Assembly (NCBI GenBank): GCA_029339505.1
Contig: JAQISU010000115.1
Location: 2,877,001 to 2,941,000 of the forward strand
Origin: Unio delphinus
Lineage: Eukaryota; Mollusca; Bivalvia; Unionida; Unionidae
DNA length: 64,000 bases
Reading direction: 5' to 3'
The number at the start of each line of letters is the position of its first letter. The first letter of the stretch is position 1. A program made the translations under genes and the position numbers. The notes beneath the pieces are model-generated. The model saw nothing but the letters and a program-made list of their open reading frames with translations, did no database searches and was not told the DNA's origin. Positions 1 to 46,085 of the stretch are shown piece by piece.

Positions 1-639
1 AATGGCTTGGCGTGGATATACTGGATACGGATATACATTGAAAATGGTGGTGTTGTTTTCTACGTGAAGCTTTACACCTTCTGCTACCCTCCTCCCTCTG
101 GTAACAGGCAATAACATTAATCTATCGCGACAAAATCTATTACTCATTTTAGTATTATTTTCCAGCTGAAACGTCGTTATTTGATACAATCAATCTCATT
201 CAAATCAACATGCACTATTTAACGATCTGACAAACACCGATACGAGGTCGTAGTTGAATGTCCTTTCGATTTATGAATAAAATTACATATTTCGCTTTTA
301 AGAAAGTGATCAAGTCATTCGTAACCTAAGTACCTCGAACAAGAAATGGAAAGCTGTATCAGACAAGTTATTAATAATTGGTTGATCTATAATTTCCAAG
401 GTTACCTGAAAATAAATCTTTATTGGCGCCAGTCTGATGTACTTATTATAAGCAGATCTCGCTTTTAATTAGATAGCTGATAATGTTAAATTGCAAACAG
501 TTTAACATTTATTGAAGGACTACTATTCGAACCATTTAGTATATTTCTTCTTTCAATATCAAGTAATAATTTGTCTGTACATGATCAGAGAACGTACTAG
601 TAAACCCAGGAGGCAAACCTCAAACTTTTTCTACAGGAC
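1..639. other. Non-coding stretch, nothing recognised
   Basis: No exon-like reading frame with splice borders, no RNA gene and no clear repeat was seen. A short open frame in its second half runs into the degenerate tandem repeat that follows and has no recognisable family features. Confidence 0.5.
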
Positions 640-1195
640 TTCAATTTTCGTTTTGCTTTTATATGGTTGTTTGACCCCATTACCTAATTTCTACTCCTCG
701 CACCCCTAATCAGACTTAATATGGGTTGTTTGACCCCTGTACAACAACTCTACTTCTCGCAGTCTTAATAAAACTTAAAACGGGGCGTTTGACCACTGTA
801 CAAAGTCTCTATTCCTCACACCCCAAATCAAATTTAAAATGGGCTATTTGAACCTTTACAAAATCTCTATTCCTCACACCCCAAATCAAACTTATAAATG
901 ACTGTTTGATCCCTTTATAAAATATCTAGTCTTCGCACCCCAAAGCAAACTTATTACTGGCTTTTTGACCCCTGTACACAACTTCTACTCCTCCTACCCC
1001 AAATTAAACTTAAAAACGGCTGTGTGACCAATTATAAAATCTCTACTCCTCGCACCCCAATTTAAACTTTAAGGCTTTTTTATATCCCTGTTCAAAATCT
1101 ATACTCCTACCCCTCGCACCCCAAATCAAACTTAAAAAGGCATTTTTGACCCCATACAAAATCTTTATCTCTCGCACCGCTAATCAAACTTACTG
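640..1195. repeat. Degenerate ~60-bp tandem repeat, about 9 copies
   Basis: A phrase of the type CTCCTCGCACCCCAAATCAA followed by a TTTGACCCCTGTACAAAATCT-like half recurs about every 60 bases. Copies are strongly diverged, so the array is old. No coding role is apparent. Confidence 0.75.
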
Positions 1196-1509
1196 GCAAA
1201 TGATGTGTCAGCTTTGTTCGTTGTTTAAATTTGTAATTCCTTAACAAGCTCACATCTCGTGATATTTTTAAAATTATTACTTTTTAGAATAGACGAAAAA
1301 GTAAAATATTTAATTTTAATATCATTTTTCCCGTACAACAGCAACACCTACAACCACTATTGCTGCTAGTGATGTTACACGTACTAAAATACGGACTCAA
1401 CGGATGTATCGCTTTCACCAGAGCTAAATCAGTACTAATAATTCTGTGGTGTGTGTATATGCATGTGTATCTATAGGGAGAAAAATATAAACATTTTGTG
1501 TGCGTGCGT
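1196..1509. other. Non-coding stretch, nothing recognised
   Basis: Unique AT-rich sequence with no exon, repeat or RNA gene that I can support. Confidence 0.4.
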
Positions 1510-1622
<113 letters not shown>

Positions 1623-1671
1623 GTCCCATGTCAGAGTAAAATGAATGTCATTAAATCCATGGATCATGACA

Positions 1672-1883
1672 GTTGTTGTAGGGTTTAGCGCCAATTTTCA
1701 GCACAAGATTGGTTTGTATATATGGTATGGAGGAAAAACCTGAGAAACTCCAGAAAGAACCACGATAATCTATTGTCAAGCTTTCTCACATACCCATATT
1801 GGCCGAGCCCGAGGCTCGAACCCAGGCAGACAGGTGAGACAGCAGTGATCCATAACAGTGAGCGCTTTAGCCCACTCGGCCAC
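1672..1883 (-). mobile_element. tRNA-derived SINE, family A, copy 1
   Basis: Read on the minus strand, a tRNA-like head (GTGGGCTAAAGCGCTC, then a B-box-like GGTTCGAGCCT) leads to a body with AGAAAGCTT and a terminal GGCGCTAAACCCTACAACAA tail. The same head, body and CAA-type tail recur at 8583, 8866, 16325 (minus) and 27283 (3' half). This defines a dispersed SINE family from the window alone. Confidence 0.8.
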
Positions 1884-2559
1884 TTTTGACAGAAAAACTA
1901 AATGCGCATAACAAAATAAGCGGTTTATGGTACATTTTTAAGAAAGGAAAGGGACAAGTTAAACGGGCGTTTTGTCTGCATAAGAACGGTTTGCGTATCA
2001 CCATTCGTCAGTCAAGCTATTATGAATTGATTTTTAGTAAAATTAATAAGATTGCAATTTTCCTTAAATTGTAATATTAAAGTAATGTTTTATTTATTTA
2101 TATTGAAGTAGTTTCTAAAATATATTAAAGGTAATTTCACTTGTTTTTGAAGCACAACTATATAGAATAGAAATGGTTGCTGAGCAAGTGAAAAAAAGGC
2201 AATGTATATAGCCATACTGCATAAGACTGATAAAAATGACTAAAAGCTTACGAATGTACATTATTGTGTGGAAATAGGTTATAAAGCAAAAATCTTACTG
2301 GGTCAGTCAGCCCCTAAGTCTTATCGGTAAAACATAGAACAAACTTCCGTACTGACGTAAATACAGAATGGTTCTTATCTAATGATGGACAGTCGTCGCT
2401 ACAAAATAGTTCTTATCTAAAGATGGACAGACATTGCAGCTGGCTTAATATTTTAACATGTTCTTGGTTTAGAAAATTTAAGGAATTATCATATTTGGAT
2501 CTAACTAGAGCCAAACGAATATAGATAAACTACAAATCTGAGTTGTACCTTATGTCAGA
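1884..2559. other. Non-coding stretch, nothing recognised
   Basis: It holds one 62-codon open frame without known motifs and a short near-repeat (ATGGTTCTTATCTAATGATGG / ATAGTTCTTATCTAAAGATGG, around 2368-2425). No exon is supported. Confidence 0.4.
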
Positions 2560-2697
2560 TGACGTCAAATTAAGCCGGTTTTGACCGGGAGAAACTAACC
2601 CTTACCTGAAAAGAGATAAAATATTTTCCCGTCGATGCCTTAAAACCTGACACAAGATGTGTATAAATAGACCGCGCATTAAAGGGTCAGGTCAGTT
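2560..2697 (+). promoter_or_regulatory. Candidate core promoter: CRE, TATA box and initiator
   Basis: A perfect palindromic CRE, TGACGTCA (2560-2567), is followed by TATAAATAG (2662-2670) and, about 32 bases after the start of the TATA box, by TCAGTT (2692-2697), which fits the metazoan initiator with A at +1. The spacing is canonical for RNA polymerase II. No first exon could be tied to it. It could be an internal promoter for a shorter RASEF transcript, a relic of a mobile element, or chance. Confidence 0.35.
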
Positions 2698-2783
2698 CCT
2701 ATCGACGAGGAAATAGATCTTCGCCTTATCATTTCAGATGTAGCTGACTTATCATCGCGGCGGTAGCTCCTTCAAGAAAGCCC

Positions 2784-2793
2784 TTCTCTCTCT

Positions 2794-2875
<82 letters not shown>
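2784..2875. repeat. (CT)n microsatellite
   Basis: About 90 bases of nearly pure CT. The minus-strand open frame of repeated Arg-Glu is an artefact. Confidence 0.97.
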
Positions 2876-2878
<3 letters not shown>

Positions 2879-3883
2879 CATGACAACGACTTGTGTTATT
2901 TTCTTTCATAACAAAGCTATAACGTGTGCCTGAATGTATGGTCATATATAATGTGCCAATTTGTATGCATGGTTTTCTCTGCTCTGGCATGATGATAATA
3001 TTGGTTATATCTGCGCTAGTTATATAGTTTTATATCAGTTGTGATTATCTCGGCTTTGGCGATTTGTCAATAATAGCAGAACCCATCGGGATTTTAATAT
3101 TGACACTGGCACGTTATGAAAAGTTGATAGTTTGGCCGTTTATGTTATTTGAAATATTTTTTAACGTTATGACCATTTCAGTTTGCATATGATATATGAT
3201 CGCTTAGGTCTGAATATCTGACAAAGTTCCAATTGTAAATCTGGTGATGCCTCACACCATTGCGAGTAACAGTATTTAACTGTGCTCTTCCGTAGGAAAC
3301 AGCACGTGCTATGGATTGATTGACGTAAGGCTGTAATTTTAATCATTAATAGATTTCATAACAGACAATGTCGCGTGAATGCGCATGCAATTTTGGGAGG
3401 AGAGAATTAGATATTTGTATTTGTCGAACACTTCATTTCCAATGTTACATTAAGTTTGATTATTCGAAAGTCATCATAAAAAGTCACCTCGGGAAAAAAA
3501 ATAATTGCGTTTAATAAGTGATATATTTTATAATTTGACATCCTCAATGCACTTATATTTAGTAAATGTGCCCCTCTTTGCATGTATACTTCTTTCTCTG
3601 TAGCATTAGTTGCAAACACATAGCTGATCTAATTACTCCCAACCCAATCCCCGGGCATGGCTTGTAGAATATAGACCGATTCATTTTGCTGTATGTCGTA
3701 AAAGGTAACAACCAAAGAAAACCATTTTGTTATTGAAGATTCATTGAGAAGGCTATGGACTTTATCCTTAAAACGTTAGGTTTATATACCCCCCCCCCCA
3801 AAAAAAAAATAATTTTTATGGATCTGACCATATGTTTGCATATATATCTGATTTATATGCCTCATTGGGGATGCCTAAACTTT
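2876..3883. other. Non-coding stretch, nothing recognised
   Basis: AT-rich sequence with a C9-A9 homopolymer junction near 3790-3809. No exon, RNA gene or repeat family could be supported. Confidence 0.4.
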
Positions 3884-4412
3884 CTTAACAATACATACCT
3901 GTAAGTTATGATGTACATACACACATAAATACTTAACAATACATACCGGTGTGTTATGAAACCCATACACAGGTACATACACGCATACATACTTAACAAT
4001 ACATAATGGTGTGTTGTGAAACCCATACACACGTATATACACGCATACATACTTAACAATACATACGGGTGTGTCGTGAAACCAATACACAGGTACATAC
4101 ACGCATAGATACTTAACAATACATACGGGTGTGTTGTGAAACCCATACACAGGTACATACACGCATACATACTTAACAATACATACCGGTGTGTTGTGAA
4201 ACCCATACACACGTATATACACGCATACATACTTAACAATACATACCGGTGTGTTGTGAAACCCATACACACGTATATACACGCATACATACTTAACAAT
4301 ACATACCGGTGTGTTGTGAAACCCATACACACGTATATACACGCATACATACATAACAATACATAATGGTGTGGTGTGAAACCCATACACACGTATATAC
4401 ATGCATACATAC
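3884..4412. repeat. 60-bp minisatellite, about 9 copies
   Basis: Units begin with CTTAACAATACATACCGG and repeat at exactly 60 bases from 3932 to about 4411, after one 48-base unit. The period is a multiple of three, so frames stay open on both strands for up to 182 codons. I read these frames as repeat artefacts, not genes: there is no initiation context, splice site or known domain. Confidence 0.95.
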
Positions 4413-4756
4413 ATAGGGATACTTTAGTACATATATAACTGCATATATGATGTGTGCAAAGAAAGGTAGAGATTTAATAGCCCTACGCGTCTGTACTTCC
4501 GTCTGCACATCAGTAATATAATTAATCTCCTCCGTTTAATATGCAGACGTATAGCATGGGGATTTTATTGGGTGTGGTCTGTCAATTTGAATGACGTTTT
4601 ACAAACGACTACATGGCTAAGAGGGTATGGCTGGGAGATGAGGGTGTATTGTTTGTGGAATTCTCCAATTATTTCTCATGTATGGTGGGTATGTATCATG
4701 CTGACGGCCAAGTATATAAGAATAATACGGGTTTTATAAGTACACATGGATTGGGC

Positions 4757-4760
<4 letters not shown>

Positions 4761-4822
<62 letters not shown>
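4761..4822. repeat. (GT)n microsatellite
   Basis: About 60 bases of pure GT. The Cys-Val runs in overlapping frames are artefacts. Confidence 0.97.
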
Positions 4823-5206
4823 ACGCAGCGGAATGGAAGGAGTCAGGGAATGCTGACGCCAGATCATCACATGGAAACTATTGACATCCCTACCCTCTAA
4901 TAATAAATAGGGTTGAAAAGCACAATAAGCTAAGACATACATCCATTTCACAGACCATGGGTCATAGATCTGGGTTAGTGAATTGAACTGTGTAATGTTG
5001 CTTTACTCCGCTTTCACCGTTCAAAATAGAGATTATAAACGTTGGTATGTGACGTGAATTAAGCTGAAGATGTGCAAAACAGTAGTTGATTTTTGGGGGA
5101 TGGGTTAGGTGGGGACGAAATTCGATCTATCTGCAGGACTGAATCTTTCGTTTGGGTACACTTTTGCATGTATGTATAACTGAGAAGTTGGGGTTTCTTT
5201 CATGCT
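4823..5206. other. Non-coding stretch upstream of the first visible RASEF exon
   Basis: No exon encoding an EF-hand or other RASEF N-terminal sequence was found here. Confidence 0.4.
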
Positions 5207-5209
5207 ATA

Positions 5210-5296
<87 letters not shown>

Positions 5297-5297
5297 A

Positions 5298-5370
<73 letters not shown>
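5207..5370. repeat. (ATT)n microsatellite abutting a splice acceptor
   Basis: About 160 bases of ATT with one interruption near 5295. It ends four bases before the AG that starts the first visible RASEF exon, so it supplies the T-rich tract of that acceptor. Confidence 0.97.
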
Positions 5371-5374
5371 TCAG

Positions 5375-39329
<33,955 letters not shown>

Positions 39330-39792
39330 GAAAAGACAGCCTGTTTAAAGGTTGTTAGTGAAAAACAACCCGCTTAATGGTTGTTAAAGAAAGACAACCC
39401 AAAAATGGTGATCCATTCCATTCGCTTCCGACAGCTAATTCAGGACTATAATGTCTCATATGAGAAGACTGTTTTTACTGCATTAATATATTCTTCTAGT
39501 TATATAGCATTTCATTTTGTAAATTTATTTCATATTTTTGCATTTATTTAAGGGAAATATTGTAGAGTCAAACACCATTGCATATTGCCGTTTTATATAT
39601 AAGATGTTAACAGCTTTTTTGAAATAACAGCTTATTTTGAATCAATTTTCGCTCTATTTATGTATTTATTTAATCATGTTTTATTCATTTATCTTTTATT
39701 TCAATATATTCAGCATTCAGATCGCGACCAGCTGTATGCTGTCTTTGGGCTTTAAGCTCTTCCCTGCCCTCGTCCCTCGTTTAGAAAATCCT

Positions 39793-39796
<4 letters not shown>
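39330..39796 (+). other. RASEF: RASEF 3' untranslated region, end not determined
   Basis: Starts with a triple short repeat around the stop (AAAGACAGCCTGTTTAAAGG, AAAACAACCCGCTTAATGG, AAAGACAACCC). No AATAAA was identified in this stretch; candidates occur further right, near 40444, 40613 and 40793, so the mRNA end is uncertain. Confidence 0.5.

Positions 39797-39868
<72 letters not shown>
39797..39868. repeat. (TA)n microsatellite
   Basis: About 70 bases of pure TA. Confidence 0.97.
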
Positions 39869-39871
<3 letters not shown>

Positions 39872-40712
39872 CGTGGTATTAGCACATTTTTTGGATGAAT
39901 TGTAAGCACAAGTACCAACTATAAGCTGCAATATGGAGGAGTCGCGTTGGTCAATGAGCCGGACTGGGAACCGAAGGGTAAAAGTTATAATGGTAGCCTC
40001 GGATCATCCTGGACTGGTTAGCGTGATGTGTTCTTGGGCATGACACTTTATTGTACTTGCCTTGACACTAAATGACTTTCATGTGTTGATGTGCTGTAAA
40101 CACGAAACCAGACTAGTTACGGGATATGTTCAGTGATACTTTAACAAAGCAGTTATGGAGCAAAACGGTTACGGCACTATATTGGGTGTTAAATTCCGTC
40201 CTATACTAAAAGTGTTTAACACTAGCCTAGTCATTAAGATAAAGTAGTTATAGTTACGGTCTAGCTTTTTTACGCTTTTGATAATTTAATAGCTGCATCG
40301 TTAAATGCTCGTCTTCTCTAAATCAAGGAGGACTACACATTTAGCCACTAAAATAGCATAAGTATAAATGAATTGCAAAATGAAAAATTAAATAGGAAAT
40401 AGGATAATAAAAAAAAAAGAAAATAGTTCCCTTTGTGAAAAAAAATAAAGAAAATAGTTCCCTTTGTGAACACAGAGTATTTCTAAACGAGTGTCAGGTT
40501 GCGAAATTTTGTACAAATATTCCTTTTAATAATTTACCGCTATATTGTAATTTATATTCCATGTTTCTTCATATATCGTTTTGAACCCGGAGTTCGATTC
40601 TCAATTGGTTACTAATAAAAATTATCTAACCTGCATTATAATATTCTATATCCAGTGAATTTCATTTCATATTATCATGCATCAATATGCAGAACTCAGT
40701 GACAGTGATAAA
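39869..40712. other. Intergenic stretch, possible SINE-like fragment
   Basis: At about 39960-40110, CTTGGGCATGACACTTTATT and TGTACTTGCCTTGACAC resemble a SINE body, but no tRNA head was found. An imperfect 40-base duplication (AAAATAGTTCCCTTTGTG twice) lies at 40420-40470. Confidence 0.3.
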
Positions 40713-40713
40713 A

Positions 40714-40780
<67 letters not shown>
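40713..40780. repeat. (CT)n microsatellite
   Basis: About 68 bases of pure CT. Confidence 0.97.
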
Positions 40781-40783
<3 letters not shown>

Positions 40784-41049
40784 ATGTTTAAGTAATAAAT
40801 ATATTTTTATATATTGACCAAAATATGGACTCTTTCACTGTTTCGTATATTTGTATCTTATGTACTTAAACAAAGCTAGGAAAGAAAAAAAGGAAAGAAT
40901 ATCTTGCATAAAAATGTAATTACTAATTTCATTGCATCTATTAATTTAGTTCCTTTTCTTCTAACTCAATTATATATTGATGTTATTTTTAAAATGTATG
41001 AATTATATATGGGGCCACCCAATAAAGAAAATTGTTGTATAAGAACTGT

Positions 41050-41828
41050 TACAAACACCTTGATATCAGCCATAAATTTGTGATACAAACACCTTGGTAC
41101 CATCCATTCGATCTGATACAAATGTCTGGATTCCATCCATACAATCTGAAACAAACGCCTTGATGCCAGTCATACAATCTGATACAAACACCTTGATACC
41201 AGTCATACATTCTGAAACAAACGCCTTGATGCCAGTCATACAATCTGATACAAACACCTTGATACCAGTCATACATTCTGAAACAAACGCCTTGATGCCA
41301 GTCATACAATCTGATACAAACACCTTGATACCAGTCATACATTCTTATACAAATGCACTGATACCAGTCATACAAATCTGATACAAACACCTTGATACCA
41401 GTCATACAGTCTGATACAAATGCACTGATACCATCCGTGCAATCTGACACAAACGCCTTGATATCATACATACAAACGCCTTGACACTAGTTTTTTAATT
41501 TGCTACAAGCGCCTCGATACCATCCATAAAATCTGATACAAACTTCGTGATACCATACCACCCATACAGTCTGATACAAACGTCGTGATACCAGTCATTT
41601 AATTTAATATAAACGCCTTGATATCATTTATGCAGTCTGATACAAACACCTTGATACCAGTCATGCAGTCTGATACAAACACCTTGATACTAGTCATAAA
41701 ATCTGATACAAACACCTTTATACCAGTCATGCAGTCTGATACAAACACCTTGATACCATTCATGCAGTCTGATACAAACACCATAATACTAGTCATACAG
41801 TCTGATACAAACACCCTGATGCCAGTAG
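41050..41828. repeat. 33-bp minisatellite with 66-bp higher-order units
   Basis: TACAAACACCTTGATACCAG plus TCATACAATCTGA repeats about 22 times. Between about 41110 and 41340 two variants alternate strictly (TCTGATACAAACACCTTGATACC / TCTGAAACAAACGCCTTGATGCC types), giving a 66-bp dimer. The right half (41600-41828) is more uniform. Open frames on both strands follow from the 11-codon period. Confidence 0.95.
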
Positions 41829-41921
41829 CAAGTCTTCATGAATTAAATATTTCCCTACACTTCCCAAATACAATATGTTTTATCTAGTGCATTTATTACA
41901 ATTTAACTTATCTATAAAAAA

Positions 41922-42050
41922 CAATGATGTGCAGTCTTTGTTAAGATTAGACAATAATCTATATGTTTCTATTTCCATTCTTGATAAATGATGTGCAGTC
42001 TTTGTTAAGATTAGACAATAATCTATATGTTTCTATTTTCATTTTCACTT
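41922..42050. repeat. 65-bp tandem duplication
   Basis: AATGATGTGCAGTCTTTGTT and the following bases to GTTTCTATTT occur twice in direct order, almost identical and so probably recent. Confidence 0.93.
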
Positions 42051-43569
42051 TATAATAAGTATTTTATTCTAAATTTTGACCTACCCTTTAGCTACTAATT
42101 ACTGTTCGTGGTCAAACTTGATGACCCCATGTAGTTCTTTATACTGGTGTGTTTAGCTCATTATTCTAATTAACAATCATTGGAGTTATTATTCATTAGT
42201 AAAATGAGTGTTTGTTAACATTTCTTATGCACGGAAGCAGTGGTTGCATGCATTGAGAAAAATAAAAGTTCCATATAAGAGTGAAGGTTTCCTCTAATAT
42301 TCTAGCAATACTATTTTTGGAATATTTGTTGATAAAAGTTAAGGACGAATGTGTGTATGGTGTTATTAAAGGTCATTTGTAGTTGGGGAGGGGGTGTACG
42401 TAAGCATGTTCCGACAGAGTAGTCACTATTCAAGTGACGACAGGTGCATCTCCAGTGTAAGCAAATTTGCGTGCAGAAACAGTGGTTATACTAACAAATG
42501 TACGGACTAAGGCCCGACACCAGGTTTTATTTTAACTTCCATACAAAATTATCCTCTGCAGGACTTTGTGTCAAAGATCTGATTTGTCTAAACATGTATT
42601 GCTTTTTTTGCTTTCAATTTAATGTATATAATTCCATGTAGACCTTTTCGCCCGCCCACCCAACCCCATTTAGTGCATCGAGGATACGTGGTAGATGCTT
42701 AATGCGTTGAAAAAGAAAGCTTTTTTATAATAAAAAAAACTCTCATTTAGTTTGAAATTATGACTAGAACAAAAAGTATCGACACAGATCTATCATTGAT
42801 TATTCTAACTGATCTGTTTACAAATTCCATTGACCTGATTTTTCAGTTCATTTCAGACCTGATTTATTTACTCGTTACTTGACCTGAACTGTTCACTATT
42901 ATTCATCCTCTCGTGTCTCCTCATTACCAATACAGATCATATGAACGGATTTTTTTTGTTTGTTTTCTGTTTTATTTTTAAAGCTGGGTACGCGTGTTAT
43001 TGAATGTACATTATGTCAATTTAATACTGTGTTACAAACGCCGATGGGAAAGGCGATATTAAATATTTTATAAGGATTTTAAAATGGTACAATTTGTTAA
43101 AATATTTTATCCATATCCATGCTGGTTCATTTTTGGAATATTTCTAGATTAAAAATATGGTTTAATATATTGTAGTGTAGTCTTCAAGACTAAATATGTA
43201 TGGTCACTCATTTTGGATGCATTTATTAAATATTTGTCTTAATGTCAATCGGTTACCTGAAATAAGTTAAGTGCATATCCGTTTTAAAATTTTGATCTGG
43301 TATTTGATGCTGGTTTCGATTAATATTTTTGTATCGCACACATAGATTTACTTTAGATGTTTTCGCTGACGTCCGCGTATCGTTTTTCTTCGATGCACCA
43401 AAATCGAGCTGTATAAAATCCCAAAGGCTTAGAATTCCATTCTGAAATTATTTTATTTTATTTATTCTTTTGGAGGGCTCGTCTTCCCGCTGATCTTTAC
43501 AGACCATTTTAAGGGAAGGCCCTCCTGTTTTTTTATAAGGTGTTTGCTATATACTTTGGTTCTTATAAT
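42051..43569. other. Intergenic stretch, nothing recognised
   Basis: AT-rich unique sequence. No exon, RNA gene or transposon end could be supported. Confidence 0.4.
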
Positions 43570-43570
43570 G

Positions 43571-43603
<33 letters not shown>

Positions 43604-43636
43604 TATCTAGGTATTAGTCCCATCTCAAACAAATAC

Positions 43637-43702
<66 letters not shown>
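43570..43702. repeat. Poly-T run and (TA)n microsatellite
   Basis: A T28 run and about 62 bases of TA. They lie at the 3' side of the minus-strand LINE ORF1 remnant, where ORF2 would be expected. Confidence 0.95.
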
Positions 43703-43707
<5 letters not shown>

Positions 43708-45291
43708 TCAAACATTCGTCATATTTCAGATCATATTGTCGTCTAAGCCTTTCTTCCCTTTCTCTTCTTCTCTTTTCTTTCCCTCTTTCTTTCCTTCCTT
43801 TTTTGAGGATTTCTTCAGCTGTTAATTCTTCCACTATTGTTTCGTCGTTATAAATTTCTTCTTCTAATTGATCTCTGTTGTCTTCATCACTCTCATTCGG
43901 TATCTTTCTTTCCTGTTTTTGTAGTATATTTCTTTCTTCATTACTATTTCTTCTGTTATTCAATTTCCGTTTCTTTTTGGGTGGTTCTCCTTGTATTTTG
44001 TTTGTTGTAGTTAAGGCTTGGTGATTTTGTTGTTCTGGACTTTTGTTATTAGTCTTACTTTTTTCTCCTGTTGTTTTTTGTTGTTCTGTTGTTTTTTGTG
44101 TCATAGCCTCTTGTTTTTCTGGGCTGTTGTTTTTTTGTTGTTATGTTGTTTTTTTGAGTCACGACCTTTTGGTATTAGTCTTACTTCTTTCTCTTGGTGA
44201 CTTCCAGTTTTTTCTCCCTTTTGTTTTTCTGGACTTATGGTAGTCATCTTACTTTTTTCTCCTGTTGTTTTTTGTTGTTCTGTTGTTTTCTGAGTCATGG
44301 CTTTGTGACTGTCAGTTTTTTCTCCCTTTTGTTTTTCTGGTCTTTTGGTATTAATCTTACTTTTTTCTCCTGTTGTTTTTTGTTGTTCTGTTGTTTTTTG
44401 AGTCGTGACTTCTGATTCTTGTCGATTTGCACTAGACTCTGTGTTCTGTATTTCCAGTTCTTGTCTTCGTCTAGCTTTTCTCTCTCTGTTTTTCAAACTT
44501 TTTTTCCCTTGTTTTGTCATGTCTTGTTTTCCTTGAGGATTTGTACTATTTCCTTGTATTAGTTTTACTTCTTATGTTTCGTTTTCTATTTCTTGTTCCG
44601 CTAATATTGGTACGTCATTTTGTTCTTCTCTCGTTCCTTGTAGTGTACATTTCCTTGGTGTGTGCCCTACATTTCCACATTTGTTACATTTTCTATGATG
44701 GATACAGCCCTTATACCACGTGGTTATTAGGAAGCCACGCAGGTAACATGCTCTTTTTATAGTTTGGAGTTTTGATCTTTCTATTTCAAGGATTCTGCTT
44801 TCATTGTAGATGTTAAATCCAGGGACTGTTCCTAAACTCGAGTTATCTACCTTGATGTCGAATTTTTCTTCTACCCATTTGACTACAATTTCAAGTGGTA
44901 TTTCCATTGGTATACCCTCAATATGGAGCTCCCCCGTTTGTTTTTTGATTTTTCTCATGATTGGTATTGGTTCTCTAACTATGGCTCTATGTCCGATCAT
45001 TGTTGTTTCTCCGTATGGTATGGCCGGTGTATTTCCTCTATATCTAATGTTATATCCCCCTTTTGCGTAATTGATTGAATATAATTTGGATAGTAGGTCC
45101 TTGTCCAACATTTGGAAACATACCAATACAGCTGTTGTACCTGGTATCCCTATTCCATTTGAGTCTGGAAAGATTACTTGTTGGGTTCCTTCTCTATACT
45201 TGCATTCAATGTAATCACCATCTTCTAATTGTACTCTCCTGGTTTTAAAATACTTCTGTAGATTTGTCATAGTTCTTTTTGCTGACGCCAT
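43703..45291 (-). pseudogene. LINE ORF1-type protein with CCHC zinc knuckle, decayed
   Basis: The first frame (45291-44572) starts MASAKRTMTNLQKYFKTRRV. It has an RNA-binding-like middle, including GELHIEGIPMEIPLEIVVKW, and CNKCGNVGHTPRKC, a C-x2-C-x4-H-x4-C zinc knuckle as in gag and LINE ORF1 proteins. A TAA at 44572-44574 interrupts it. The same frame continues into a Lys/Glu/Thr/Gln-rich tail with repeated KTTEQQKTTGEKSK (about four times, roughly 117-base DNA period), and a frameshift near 44120 leads to a last part ending 43703. No reverse transcriptase follows; the sequence runs into a TA tract. Probably a LINE copy that lost ORF2. Confidence 0.75.
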
Positions 45292-45660
45292 TTTCTCTCG
45301 TGCTGTTCGTGCTTAAAAACAACTCACTTTGAATACTTGTTTCTTTGGTAATTTCCTTCTTTCTTTAGTTAGTTTTTCCTTTTAGTATTTCTTCGTCTAT
45401 TTGGCTGTATTTCCCAGCAAACCGGCCGCACCTACAGCTTTTCTGTAGCGGTGGATTTACGCGCAGTTTGCTTGGTTCTTGATTTGCGTGCCGTCCGTCG
45501 TGTAGCTTAAGTTCTGAGTTCCGCTCTGTATTCTGTTCGTCTTTTCCTTTTCTTTTTCTTCTTAATTTCTTCTTAATTTTTTGTCATAGTTATCTTTATT
45601 ATTTCGGCTCCACGCAGACTGCATCTACAGTTGATTTGCGTGCCGTCTGTTTTGTCAGAA
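45292..45660 (-). other. Probable 5' region of the LINE ORF1 element
   Basis: Contains two related segments (GATTTGCGTGCCGTCCGTCG and GATTTGCGTGCCGTCTGTTT, each near a CTACAG-containing phrase), the kind of repeated 5' unit some LINEs carry. It is slightly GC-richer than its flanks. The left boundary of the element was not identified. Confidence 0.4.
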
Positions 45661-45952
45661 ATTATTTTAAAGCAAAAATAATGGGTATGTAATTTTATAA
45701 AATATAAAAATGTATTCCTGCGAATATCATGTTTATATATTCCTTTTTGTATTCCTGTTTTGGTGTCATGGAAGACAACTTGTTGGATTGAAAAATATTG
45801 TTCAATGTTTTGAAAATTGGATGCCTGTACCATGGTTCCAAATGTATTTTCTTTCTTTTAATGTTACAAAGTTAAATTTCGTTCCAGAACGGTTTTATTT
45901 TAGTTATTTACATGTTACTAATAAACCAAAATATTGTTTTCCATCTTCCCGA

Positions 45953-46085
45953 CCGACCTCAATCTCCATTTATTAAATAATTGTCAAACGACAGACGCTT
46001 CAAGCCGACCTCAATGTCCGTTTATTAAATAATTGTCAAATGACAGATGTTTCAAGCCTACTTCAATCTCCATTTATTGTGAGAA
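45953..46085. repeat. ~55-bp tandem repeat, about 2.4 copies
   Basis: CCGACCTCAATCTCCATTTA, TTAAATAATTGTCAAACGAC and CTTCAAG recur in order. Confidence 0.9.

Noticed and set aside
3862..4414. Two minus-strand open frames of about 180 codons
   Set aside because: Translations of the 60-bp minisatellite in two frames.
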